Of a stretch of DNA of 10,571 nucleotides, positions 1 through 4,901 are shown piece after piece; the stretch's first letter is position 1, and every line of letters begins with the position of its first letter. Made by a program: the position numbers and the translations under genes. The stretch comes from UBA6264 sp964531505 (GTDB lineage: Bacteria; Patescibacteriota; Patescibacteriia; UBA2591; UBA6264), in assembly GCA_964531505.1 (NCBI GenBank), contig CAZHDT010000021.1, positions 1 to 10,571 of the forward strand. The letters run 5' to 3'. Below the pieces are notes generated by a model, which saw only the letters and a list, made by a program, of their open reading frames with translations, was not told the DNA's origin and made no database searches.

Positions 1-257
1 GCGACATTGATTATGTTTATGATAAAGACCCCGACAAATATCCTGAAGCAAAGCCTTTAAAGGAGATTAGTTGGAATAAATTCTTAAAAATTGTTGGAAC
101 TACCTGGTCTCCAAGAAAGTCGGCTCCCTTTGGTCCTCCAGCCAGTAAATTGGCTAAACAGGTAGGAATTCAAGTAGCGGTGCTTAATGGAAGAAATATT
201 AAAAATTTTGAGAATTTTTTACAAGGAAAAAAATTCAAGGGAACCGTTATTGGTTAA
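1..257 (+). CDS. pyrH: UMP kinase, C-terminal part
   Basis: This is the last 84 codons of a gene whose start lies outside the window; the reading frame begins at base 3 and ends with TAA at 255-257. UMP kinase phosphorylates UMP to UDP in the cytoplasm, the first step toward UTP and CTP. The visible part opens with DIDYVYDKDP, the VDGVYDKDP-type nucleotide-binding loop of the amino-acid-kinase fold. It continues with APFGPPASKLA and VAVLNGRNIKNF and ends GKKFKGTVIG, a typical end for the archaeal-type UMP kinases often found in Patescibacteria. Other amino-acid kinases share the fold, but the DKDP loop and the GTVIG end favour PyrH. There is no clear hairpin terminator before the rplJ promoter 33 bases downstream. 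Confidence 0.87.
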   Translation, partial: DIDYVYDKDPDKYPEAKPLKEISWNKFLKIVGTTWSPRKSAPFGPPASKLAKQVGIQVAVLNGRNIKNFENFLQGKKFKGTVIG

Positions 258-290
258 TTTGTTAAAAAAGAAAATTGGGGATAAGTATAT

Positions 291-319
291 TTGACTTAAT
301 AAATAAAATATTATATAAT
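291..319 (+). promoter_or_regulatory. sigma-70 promoter of rplJ-rplL
   Basis: A -35 box TTGACT (291-296) and a perfect -10 box TATAAT (314-319) are separated by the ideal 17 bases. Transcription should start near 326, which is exactly where the structured leader begins. The promoter therefore serves rplJ-rplL independently of the pyrH gene upstream. Confidence 0.82.
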
Positions 320-325
320 AAAAAA

Positions 326-438
326 GTCACAGACAGCAGGCGCGTAAAAATCGCTTAAAATAATAATAAAACCTGCCGAGACGTTTAATAAAATAAGTGT
401 TTTATTTTACTTCATAGTCTGTGTCCCAGACTATTTTT
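326..438 (+). ncRNA. ribosomal protein L10 leader RNA (rplJ leader)
   Basis: This 5' leader carries the hallmark pieces of the bacterial L10 leader: ACAGACAGCAGG (329-340) and CCTGCCGAGAC (372-382). They pair through GCAGG/CCTGC, leaving an asymmetric internal loop of the kink-turn kind that L10 binds. A small inner hairpin GCG/CGC (342-344 with 352-354) caps it, and GTC/GAC (326-328 with 380-382) can form the outer stem. The segment CACAGAC (328-334) is also perfectly complementary to GTCTGTG (417-423), which is the left arm of the downstream terminator hairpin. The two folds exclude each other. By the known logic of this leader, L10-L12 binding would free the terminator arm and shut down its own operon. 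Confidence 0.85.
414..438 (+). terminator. attenuator hairpin before rplJ
   Basis: ATAGTCTG (414-421) and CAGACTAT (427-434) form a perfect 8-bp stem with a 5-base loop, followed by a run of five T (434-438). It ends 14 bases before the rplJ start codon, so it acts on the operon's own mRNA and does not end an upstream gene. Its left arm is shared with the antiterminator pairing to 328-334. The T-run is short, so termination may be partial. Confidence 0.78.
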
Positions 439-452
439 AAATAAAAAAATTT

Positions 453-974
453 ATGGCAAAAACAAAAGAGCAAAAAAAAGAAATGATTACCAATCTTGAA
501 GAAAAAATAAAAAAAATGAAAAGTTTGGTATTTATTGATTATTATGGATTAAAGGTTAAGGAGGTGGACAAATTAAGGTCACTATTAAAGAAAAAAAATT
601 GTTCTTATTTGGTGGCTAAAAAAACCCTTTTAGAAATTGTTTTAAAAAAAGCGGGTTTGGATAAAATTGATTTAAAAAAGATCCAAGGTGGAGTTGGTTT
701 AGTCTTTGGATTTGATTCAGAAATTGAACCCGCAAAATTAGTGGTTGGTTTTAACAAAGAACACGATAAATTAAAAATTCAAGGAGGAATATTTGAAAAT
801 AATTTAATCGATGCCTTTCAGGTTACTAGTCTTTCAAAGCTTCCCACCAAACAGGAATTATTTGGTCAATTAGCCGGAGTAATGAAAGGACCAATTAATA
901 ATTTTGTTTACGCCCTTAAAGGAAATTTGAAAAACATCGTTTATGTTTTAAATGCTATTAAAAACAAAAGTTAG
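453..974 (+). CDS. rplJ: 50S ribosomal protein L10
   Basis: L10 anchors the L7/L12 stalk on the large ribosomal subunit, where translation factors dock. The 173-residue length is normal. The N-terminal half (residues about 1-100) has the expected pattern: a lysine-rich helix, then LVFIDYYGLKVKEVDKLR, then KKNCSYLVAKKTLLEIVLKKAG. The motif KLPTKQELFGQLAGVMKGPI (residues about 129-148) and the following FVYALKGNLKNIVYVLNAI form the C-terminal helical region that carries the L12 dimers. The start is the first ATG after the attenuator, preceded only by A/T with no Shine-Dalgarno sequence. It is co-transcribed with rplL 41 bases downstream. The usual neighbours rplK and rplA are not upstream; pyrH is. 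Confidence 0.96.
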   Translation: MAKTKEQKKEMITNLEEKIKKMKSLVFIDYYGLKVKEVDKLRSLLKKKNCSYLVAKKTLLEIVLKKAGLDKIDLKKIQGGVGLVFGFDSEIEPAKLVVGFNKEHDKLKIQGGIFENNLIDAFQVTSLSKLPTKQELFGQLAGVMKGPINNFVYALKGNLKNIVYVLNAIKNKS

Positions 975-1015
975 CTTTATATTTAATAATTAATAATATT
1001 TTTAATTTAAAATCT

Positions 1016-1426
1016 ATGACTGAAGAAAAAGAAATTAAAGAAATTAAAGTTCCTGAAAAATTTAAAAGTTTAATTGAAGAAGTTGAAAAAATGAGCGTAA
1101 TGGATCTGGCCGAATTGGTTAAAGTTCTTGAGGAAAAATTTGGCGTTTCCGCTCAAGCTCCCATGGCCATGGCAATGGCGGTCCCTGCTGGCGCAAAGGA
1201 AGTTGAAGAAGAAAAATCTGAATTTAGCGTAGAATTAACTTCTACCGGGGACAATAAAATTGGCGTAATTAAAGCAATTAGGGAATTTACCCAACTTGGC
1301 TTAAAAGAAGCTAAAGATTTGGTTGATAATGCGCCCAAGGTTGTTAAAGAAGGGGTTAATAAAGAAGAAGCGGAAAAAATCAAGAAATCTTTAGAAGATG
1401 CTGGAGCAAAAGTCACTTTAAAGTAA
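1016..1426 (+). CDS. rplL: 50S ribosomal protein L7/L12
   Basis: L7/L12 is the multi-copy stalk protein that recruits and stimulates elongation factors. At 136 residues it is slightly longer than the usual 120-125 because of a charged N-terminal extension (TEEKEIKEIKVPEKF). Next come the dimerisation helices (VEKMSVMDLAELVKVLEEKFGV), an Ala/Met/Pro hinge (APMAMAMAVPAGA, residues about 48-60) and the canonical C-terminal factor-binding domain from about residue 70. That domain includes KIGVIKAIREFTQLGLKEAK and the ending LEDAGAKVTLK. It is the second gene of the L10-leader operon and is followed directly by a strong terminator. No Shine-Dalgarno sequence precedes the ATG. Confidence 0.97.
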   Translation: MTEEKEIKEIKVPEKFKSLIEEVEKMSVMDLAELVKVLEEKFGVSAQAPMAMAMAVPAGAKEVEEEKSEFSVELTSTGDNKIGVIKAIREFTQLGLKEAKDLVDNAPKVVKEGVNKEEAEKIKKSLEDAGAKVTLK

Positions 1427-1436
1427 ATTTTTAAAT

Positions 1437-1470
1437 AAAAAACCATCGTTTTTTTTAACGATGGTTTTTT
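1437..1470 (+). terminator. intrinsic terminator of rplJ-rplL
   Basis: AAAAAACCATCGTT (1437-1450) pairs perfectly with AACGATGGTTTTTT (1457-1470) around a six-T loop. The right arm runs into a T-rich tail. It lies 10 bases after the rplL stop and closes the ribosomal operon. Confidence 0.92.
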
Positions 1471-1500
1471 ATTTTCTTTGAATTTAGCTTTTTAAATATG

Positions 1501-1528
1501 TTGACATAAGCCATTTTTTTGCTATAAT
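1501..1528 (+). promoter_or_regulatory. consensus promoter of the antitoxin-like gene
   Basis: TTGACA (1501-1506) and TATAAT (1523-1528) are both perfect consensus hexamers, 16 bases apart. A TG dinucleotide at 1520-1521 makes it an extended -10 promoter as well. Transcription should start near 1535, giving an untranslated leader of about 55 bases before the ATG at 1590. By sequence it is among the strongest promoters in the window, which is striking for such a small accessory gene. Confidence 0.85.
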
Positions 1529-1589
1529 TATAGATATATTGCCCAATAATAATCAAAAATAACAAAAATAATATTTTAAAAAGCAAAGT

Positions 1590-1853
1590 ATGAAAAAAAC
1601 AACGCTTCAAAAATACATTAAACGAAAACCTCACTTAGTTTGGTATGTCAAGAATTTAAAGACGCTTTCTGATGAAGCTATTATCGAGGCAATTTTAAAT
1701 TACGGAGATTTTAATGACATTAGAAAGATGATAAAAATTTTTGGCATTAAAAATACCGCTTACATTTTTAATACAAAAATAAAACAAAAGAGAAACAATT
1801 ACTATCCTAAAATAGCCAATTATTTCAAATTATATTTTAAAAAATATGCATAG
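1590..1853 (+). CDS. small antitoxin-like protein (partner of AbiEii-type toxin)
   Basis: This 87-residue basic protein has the pattern KRKPHLVWYVKN, then LSDEAIIEAILNYGDFNDIRK, then IFGIKNTA. From memory it resembles the small DUF6922-like proteins encoded just upstream of AbiEii/AbiGii-type nucleotidyltransferase toxins in CPR and other bacteria; the exact family name is uncertain. The core (residues about 14-65) is helical and likely to bind DNA or the toxin; the tail (about 66-87) is rich in Lys and Tyr (RNNYYPKIANYFKLYFKKYA). It has its own strong promoter. Its stop codon overlaps the start of the truncated toxin remnant by 8 bases, the usual coupling of such pairs. With the toxin lost it is an orphan antitoxin, possibly still acting as a repressor or against related toxins. 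Confidence 0.68.
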   Translation: MKKTTLQKYIKRKPHLVWYVKNLKTLSDEAIIEAILNYGDFNDIRKMIKIFGIKNTAYIFNTKIKQKRNNYYPKIANYFKLYFKKYA

Positions 1854-1917
1854 TGAAATTTTAACGCCGAAACAAAAAAAAGTATTGCCCGTTATTAAAA
1901 CTAAATATTTTATTTAA
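1846..1917 (+). pseudogene. truncated AbiEii-type nucleotidyltransferase toxin, N-terminal remnant
   Basis: An ATG inside the end of the antitoxin-like gene opens a 23-codon reading frame beginning MHSEILTPKQKKVLPVIK. This strongly recalls the usual N-terminus of AbiEii/AbiGii-type toxins (a Met, EIL-T, Gln, LLPLIK pattern), which normally continues into a GGTA-type motif and a full nucleotidyltransferase domain of roughly 200 residues or more. Here the frame reaches TAA at 1915-1917, and the opposite-strand gene begins at once, so the catalytic domain is gone. The likely history is a deletion that removed the toxin body. The homology call rests on a short stretch recalled from memory, so it is moderately sure. 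Confidence 0.55.
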
Positions 1918-3955
1918 TCTCTATTTCAAATATTTTTGTTCCAGCTAAGAGCCAAGCGAGATTTTCTTTTTTATTAACAATAAAATCTTTTAAATCTTTA
2001 AACTCCGGACTGGTGAATTGTTTAATTAAATCGCCGTTTTTATTTAAAATAATCAATCTTTTAGTTGGTCCGTCTAAAACATAAAGATAATTAAGGTCAG
2101 AATTAGTATAAATTTTTGTTTTTCCTTCCGGTTTTAAGATATTCGGGTCTTGGTAGGAAAGAACAGGATAAATTTCTTCCATAGGAAAATCTGCTTTGTT
2201 TCCTTGATAAAATTTTGAAATTTTGCCGGTTTTATTAAGAATATATACTGACCCATCTATAGTAAAGCAATCAGCAGCAGAAATGTCAGTTTGATCGTTA
2301 ATCCATTTCTGTTCTTGACCGAATCCGTCAATTGTTTTATCGTGTTTGTAAATTTGATTATTTAATGGTTCCAAAGTATAAAGCCGCCGATTATAAATAG
2401 CAAGGTCGGTGATTTTGGGTAATTCTTTGCGGTTAAATTTTAATGAAAGTAATTTTTTATCAATCGCATTAAAATTTATCAATCCCTGATTTTGGTCAAT
2501 CCCAATTAGATTATCATTATCCCAAAAAGAAATTCTTTCTAATCGGCCGATATTAGTGGAAATTTTGTTAACTAACTCCAATTTTTTTGTTTCAACATTA
2601 AAAAGGTAAATGTAATTATTAGCTGGATTAAAAATATAAAAATCATTACCAATATTGGTAAATCCGCCCGGTTTAAAATTTTCATCTGTTTCAATAAAAT
2701 CAATTAAAATTTTGGGTTCATCAATGGATACTAGGCGATAAAATTTGTTCATTTGTTCTATGTATCCTTTTTGAAAATTTTTAAAAATTTCTTGTTGTTC
2801 TTCTGTTTTAAGGGGAAGTTGATTGAGAATCTTTTGAAATTCAGTGGCAGATGTTTTTATTTTTAAAGAATCTTGATAAATTAAGGCTGTGGATAAATCA
2901 TTTTCTTTGTTTTTCATATTTTCTACCATTTCAGCGTACTCTTGCGCTTGTTTTGCTTTTATTTGTTGGCGTGCTAAAATAACAATACTTTGAATAAAAA
3001 TAAGGGCTAATATAATAATGACAATAAAAAGATATTTCCTAAAATAGGCCAATCGACTGGTTTTAATAATTGGTAAATCAATCATTCTTTTTATCTTTTT
3101 AGGTTTTTCTATTATCTTTTTTTCTATTATCTTTTTAGGTTTTGGTGAGATTGACTCAATTTCTTGTTTAATCGGTTCGGATATTTTTTCAGGATTCATT
3201 CTGTTAATTGGTTTTTCTTTTACTTTTAAATCAACTGCCCCCTTTTCTATCTCATTTGCCCCATGGTCATTTTTAATAGATACAAATAAACCAAAAAAGT
3301 TTATTAAATTATCTTCCTGCGTGAGTATTTTTTTAAATTCTAAACCAATTTTTTCTAAAGAATTTACTTGTAAGATTTGAATGATTTTTTGTTCTGAAAA
3401 ATAATTGAAAATTTCTTTATTAGTAAATAAAAGAATAGAATCATTTTCTAAATCTCCACTTACAATATTCAAAAATTTTTGGGATTTATTTTTTGTTTCC
3501 AATAAATCAATTAATCGATCATCTTTTAAAAGACGAGTTTCTATCTCTCCCATTTGGCTGAAATATATTTTTTCATCTTTGATTAAAATAATATCAATAT
3601 CAAGGTTGGTTAGAAAATCTTCAAAAGTTTCTTGATTGACCATTTTTTCTTGTTGGACCCAATTATTTATTTTCTGTAAAGATTCTTCAAAGTCTTTTTC
3701 TAAATTAATGGTTGTCCGTAGGGGATTATAAAAATAATTCTTAATTACATCAATTAATTCCTGACTCCAATCTTTCGCCCAGCTTAAAATTTGTTTTTTT
3801 GTTTCTATTTTAAAATTAAGGTTAATTAAAATATTTAATTGCCCGAATTTTTCCAAAAATTTTTTATCCGGCTCAGCGATATAAATTTGGGAATAAGTAT
3901 TTGTTTCTTTTGGATAGGAATAACAAAATTGATTAATTTGTAGCTCTTGTTTCAT
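1910..3955 (-). CDS. membrane-anchored PPM-phosphatase-like protein with C-terminal beta-propeller
   Basis: The protein is 681 residues when started at the ATG at 3955 (MKQELQINQF). The frame extends 6 codons further to a TTG, but a promoter sits just upstream of the ATG. Positions here are from the ATG. Residues about 120-225 resemble the end of a PP2C/PPM phosphatase (IILIKDEKIYFSQMG, then VSGDLENDSILLFTNKEIF), but clear metal-binding aspartates are not obvious, so this part may be a pseudophosphatase. A Lys/Ile/Glu/Pro-rich linker (about 255-295, KKIIEKKIIEKPKKIKR) leads to one membrane helix (about 308-328, YLFIVIIILALIFIQSIVIL). A coiled stretch follows, and residues about 425-681 form repeated beta units (YIYLFNVETKKLELV, LYTLEPLNNQIYKHD, YLYVLDGPTKRLIILNKNG) typical of an NHL/YVTN-like propeller. 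The basic side of the helix predicts the phosphatase-like part inside and the propeller outside. It is a single-gene unit. Confidence 0.75.
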   Translation of the reverse strand: MKQELQINQFCYSYPKETNTYSQIYIAEPDKKFLEKFGQLNILINLNFKIETKKQILSWAKDWSQELIDVIKNYFYNPLRTTINLEKDFEESLQKINNWVQQEKMVNQETFEDFLTNLDIDIILIKDEKIYFSQMGEIETRLLKDDRLIDLLETKNKSQKFLNIVSGDLENDSILLFTNKEIFNYFSEQKIIQILQVNSLEKIGLEFKKILTQEDNLINFFGLFVSIKNDHGANEIEKGAVDLKVKEKPINRMNPEKISEPIKQEIESISPKPKKIIEKKIIEKPKKIKRMIDLPIIKTSRLAYFRKYLFIVIIILALIFIQSIVILARQQIKAKQAQEYAEMVENMKNKENDLSTALIYQDSLKIKTSATEFQKILNQLPLKTEEQQEIFKNFQKGYIEQMNKFYRLVSIDEPKILIDFIETDENFKPGGFTNIGNDFYIFNPANNYIYLFNVETKKLELVNKISTNIGRLERISFWDNDNLIGIDQNQGLINFNAIDKKLLSLKFNRKELPKITDLAIYNRRLYTLEPLNNQIYKHDKTIDGFGQEQKWINDQTDISAADCFTIDGSVYILNKTGKISKFYQGNKADFPMEEIYPVLSYQDPNILKPEGKTKIYTNSDLNYLYVLDGPTKRLIILNKNGDLIKQFTSPEFKDLKDFIVNKKENLAWLLAGTKIFEIEIK

Positions 3956-3961
3956 ATTTTT

Positions 3962-3990
3962 ATTATACAACAAAATGAAAATGGTGTAAA
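3962..3990 (-). promoter_or_regulatory. promoter placing the start site on the ATG at 3955
   Basis: On the minus strand TTTACA (3990-3985) and TATAAT (3967-3962) are 17 bases apart. Seven bases beyond the -10 box is position 3955, the A of the ATG. The sequence thus predicts a leaderless mRNA for the phosphatase-like gene. It also argues against the upstream TTG at 3973, which would lie before the start of the transcript. Confidence 0.68.
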
Positions 3991-4083
3991 TAATCTAATT
4001 AATATAATATTAAAATAGGGGATTGACAAAAGTGTATTTTTAATAAAACATAGAAGATATTAAGCATTATAAATTTTAAAAAA

Positions 4084-4500
4084 ATGTATTTATTTCTAAA
4101 TAATTTGGAAAAAAAAAGTATAAATTTAGGCTTAAGTAAAAAAGGGGATTTTTTTTGGTTAACAGTAAAGAACTTTCAGAATAGAAATGAAAAAATTTTA
4201 ATTAATATTGAAAAAATTTTAAAGAATAATAGAACCGCTTTAAAAAATTTAAAAGGAATTGTTGTGATAAACGGACCAGGCTCTTTTGCCGGAATCAGAG
4301 TCGCTCTTTCTGTTGTTAATACCTTGGGTTGGTTTTTAAAGATTCCAGTTGTGGGTCTGCCTATAGTCGCAGATAAAAAAAATCAAGATTTATTTATTAA
4401 AGGGATAGAAAAAATAAATAAAACCAAATTTCTTTTAATTGCCCAACCCTTTTATGGAAAAAATCCAAATATTAGTCCAAGAAAAAATCCCTTGGAATAA
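4084..4500 (+). CDS. tsaB: TsaB-type tRNA threonylcarbamoyladenosine biosynthesis protein
   Basis: TsaB is the non-catalytic partner of TsaD in making t6A at position 37 of tRNAs that read ANN codons. The diagnostic motif is NGPGSFAGIRVALSVVNTLG (residues 63-82), followed by IPVVGL, matching GPGSFTGLR of TsaB. The C-terminal PFYGKNPNIS (122-131) matches the usual closing strand of short CPR TsaB proteins. At 138 residues it has only the first ASKHA subdomain, shorter than E. coli TsaB (about 230). The N-terminal DTS motif of active relatives is replaced by LNNLEKKS, which is tolerable in a scaffold protein. A TTGACA at 4023-4028 could be its -35 box, but I see no good -10 box. The start ATG is preceded only by A/T. 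Confidence 0.85.
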   Translation: MYLFLNNLEKKSINLGLSKKGDFFWLTVKNFQNRNEKILINIEKILKNNRTALKNLKGIVVINGPGSFAGIRVALSVVNTLGWFLKIPVVGLPIVADKKNQDLFIKGIEKINKTKFLLIAQPFYGKNPNISPRKNPLE

Positions 4501-4561
4501 GTTTTGGGATAATAATTTTCCAATAATCGGCTGGACTAAAAGTTTTAATGTGTTAAAATAA
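4454..4561 (+). CDS. possible 35-residue overlapping ORF after tsaB
   Basis: An ATG inside the end of tsaB opens a +1-frame ORF of 35 codons that overlaps tsaB by 47 bases and runs 61 bases beyond it. The protein contains KIPWNKFWDNNFPIIGW and ends TKSFNVLK. The density of Trp, Phe and Pro is unlike random AT-rich DNA, which mostly yields Lys, Asn and Ile. I do not recognise the family. It could be a real small gene translationally coupled to tsaB, or a frameshifted tail of TsaB, though TsaB already ends with its normal motif. Confidence 0.4.
   Translation: MEKIQILVQEKIPWNKFWDNNFPIIGWTKSFNVLK
4532..4559 (+). promoter_or_regulatory. candidate extended -10 promoter before the 4596 gene
   Basis: TGGACT (4532-4537) and TAAAAT (4554-4559) lie 16 bases apart, with TG at 4551-4552 giving the extended -10 form TGTTAAAAT. 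The start would be near 4566, about 30 bases before the ATG at 4596. It overlaps the possible small ORF at 4454-4561. Confidence 0.5.
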
Positions 4562-4595
4562 AGCTACGAAATTAAGTAATTATTGAATAAAAAAT

Positions 4596-4862
4596 ATGAA
4601 CTGGCTGGTTTTAATTACCGGTTTTGGGGGAGGAGCATTAAGAGGTTTAGTGGGTTTTATTAAACACCAGTTTTCGTATAAAGATGTTAAATTCGATTTA
4701 TTTTATTTTTTGTTAATGATGTTTCTCTCTGGAATAGTCGGGGGATTAGTTGCTTTTATTTTTGAAAAAGATGCGATTTTTTCTTTTATTGTCGGTTATG
4801 CGGGAGGTGATTTTATTGAAAACTTTTTTAAAACTTTAACAGGCAAAAAAGATTTTTACTGA
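4596..4862 (+). CDS. small glycine-rich membrane protein of unknown function
   Basis: This 88-residue protein has three hydrophobic stretches: about residues 3-23 (containing GFGGGALRGLVGF), 35-58 (LFYFLLMMFLSGIVGGLVAFIF) and 62-75 (AIFSFIVGYAGGDF). The glycine pairs inside the helices suggest close helix packing. The end, GYAGGDFIENFFKTL, recalls a GYAGTDVLEN-type ending seen in small phage- and plasmid-linked membrane proteins, so a holin-like or channel-like role is possible but unproven. It lies 39 bases upstream of rnj and probably shares its transcript. It ends in TGA. Confidence 0.7.
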   Translation: MNWLVLITGFGGGALRGLVGFIKHQFSYKDVKFDLFYFLLMMFLSGIVGGLVAFIFEKDAIFSFIVGYAGGDFIENFFKTLTGKKDFY

Positions 4863-4901
4863 AAATAAAAAGATAAATTTTATTATAATCAAATTTTAAT
4901 T

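Noticed and set aside
1153..1446. 97-codon minus-strand open frame opposite rplL
   Set aside because: It lies antisense to the conserved rplL sequence and overlaps the terminator; its protein is low-complexity Ser/Leu with no family features.
3071..3142. Near-repeat of a TTCTATTATC-type unit
   Set aside because: It encodes the repetitive KKIIEKKIIEKPKK linker in the phosphatase-like protein, so it is a coding low-complexity stretch and not a DNA repeat of its own.
3405..3635. 76-codon plus-strand frame opposite the phosphatase-like gene
   Set aside because: It is antisense to a long, continuous coding frame and has no promoter or recognisable protein pattern.
3956..3973. Upstream TTG start adding six residues to the phosphatase-like protein
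   Set aside because: TATAAT at 3967-3962 lies inside this extension and predicts transcription starting at the ATG at 3955.
4860..4895. TGA recoded as glycine, as in Gracilibacteria/Absconditabacteria
   Set aside because: TGA ends two genes at sensible places and does not occur inside the conserved genes, where glycine is coded by ordinary GGN codons.
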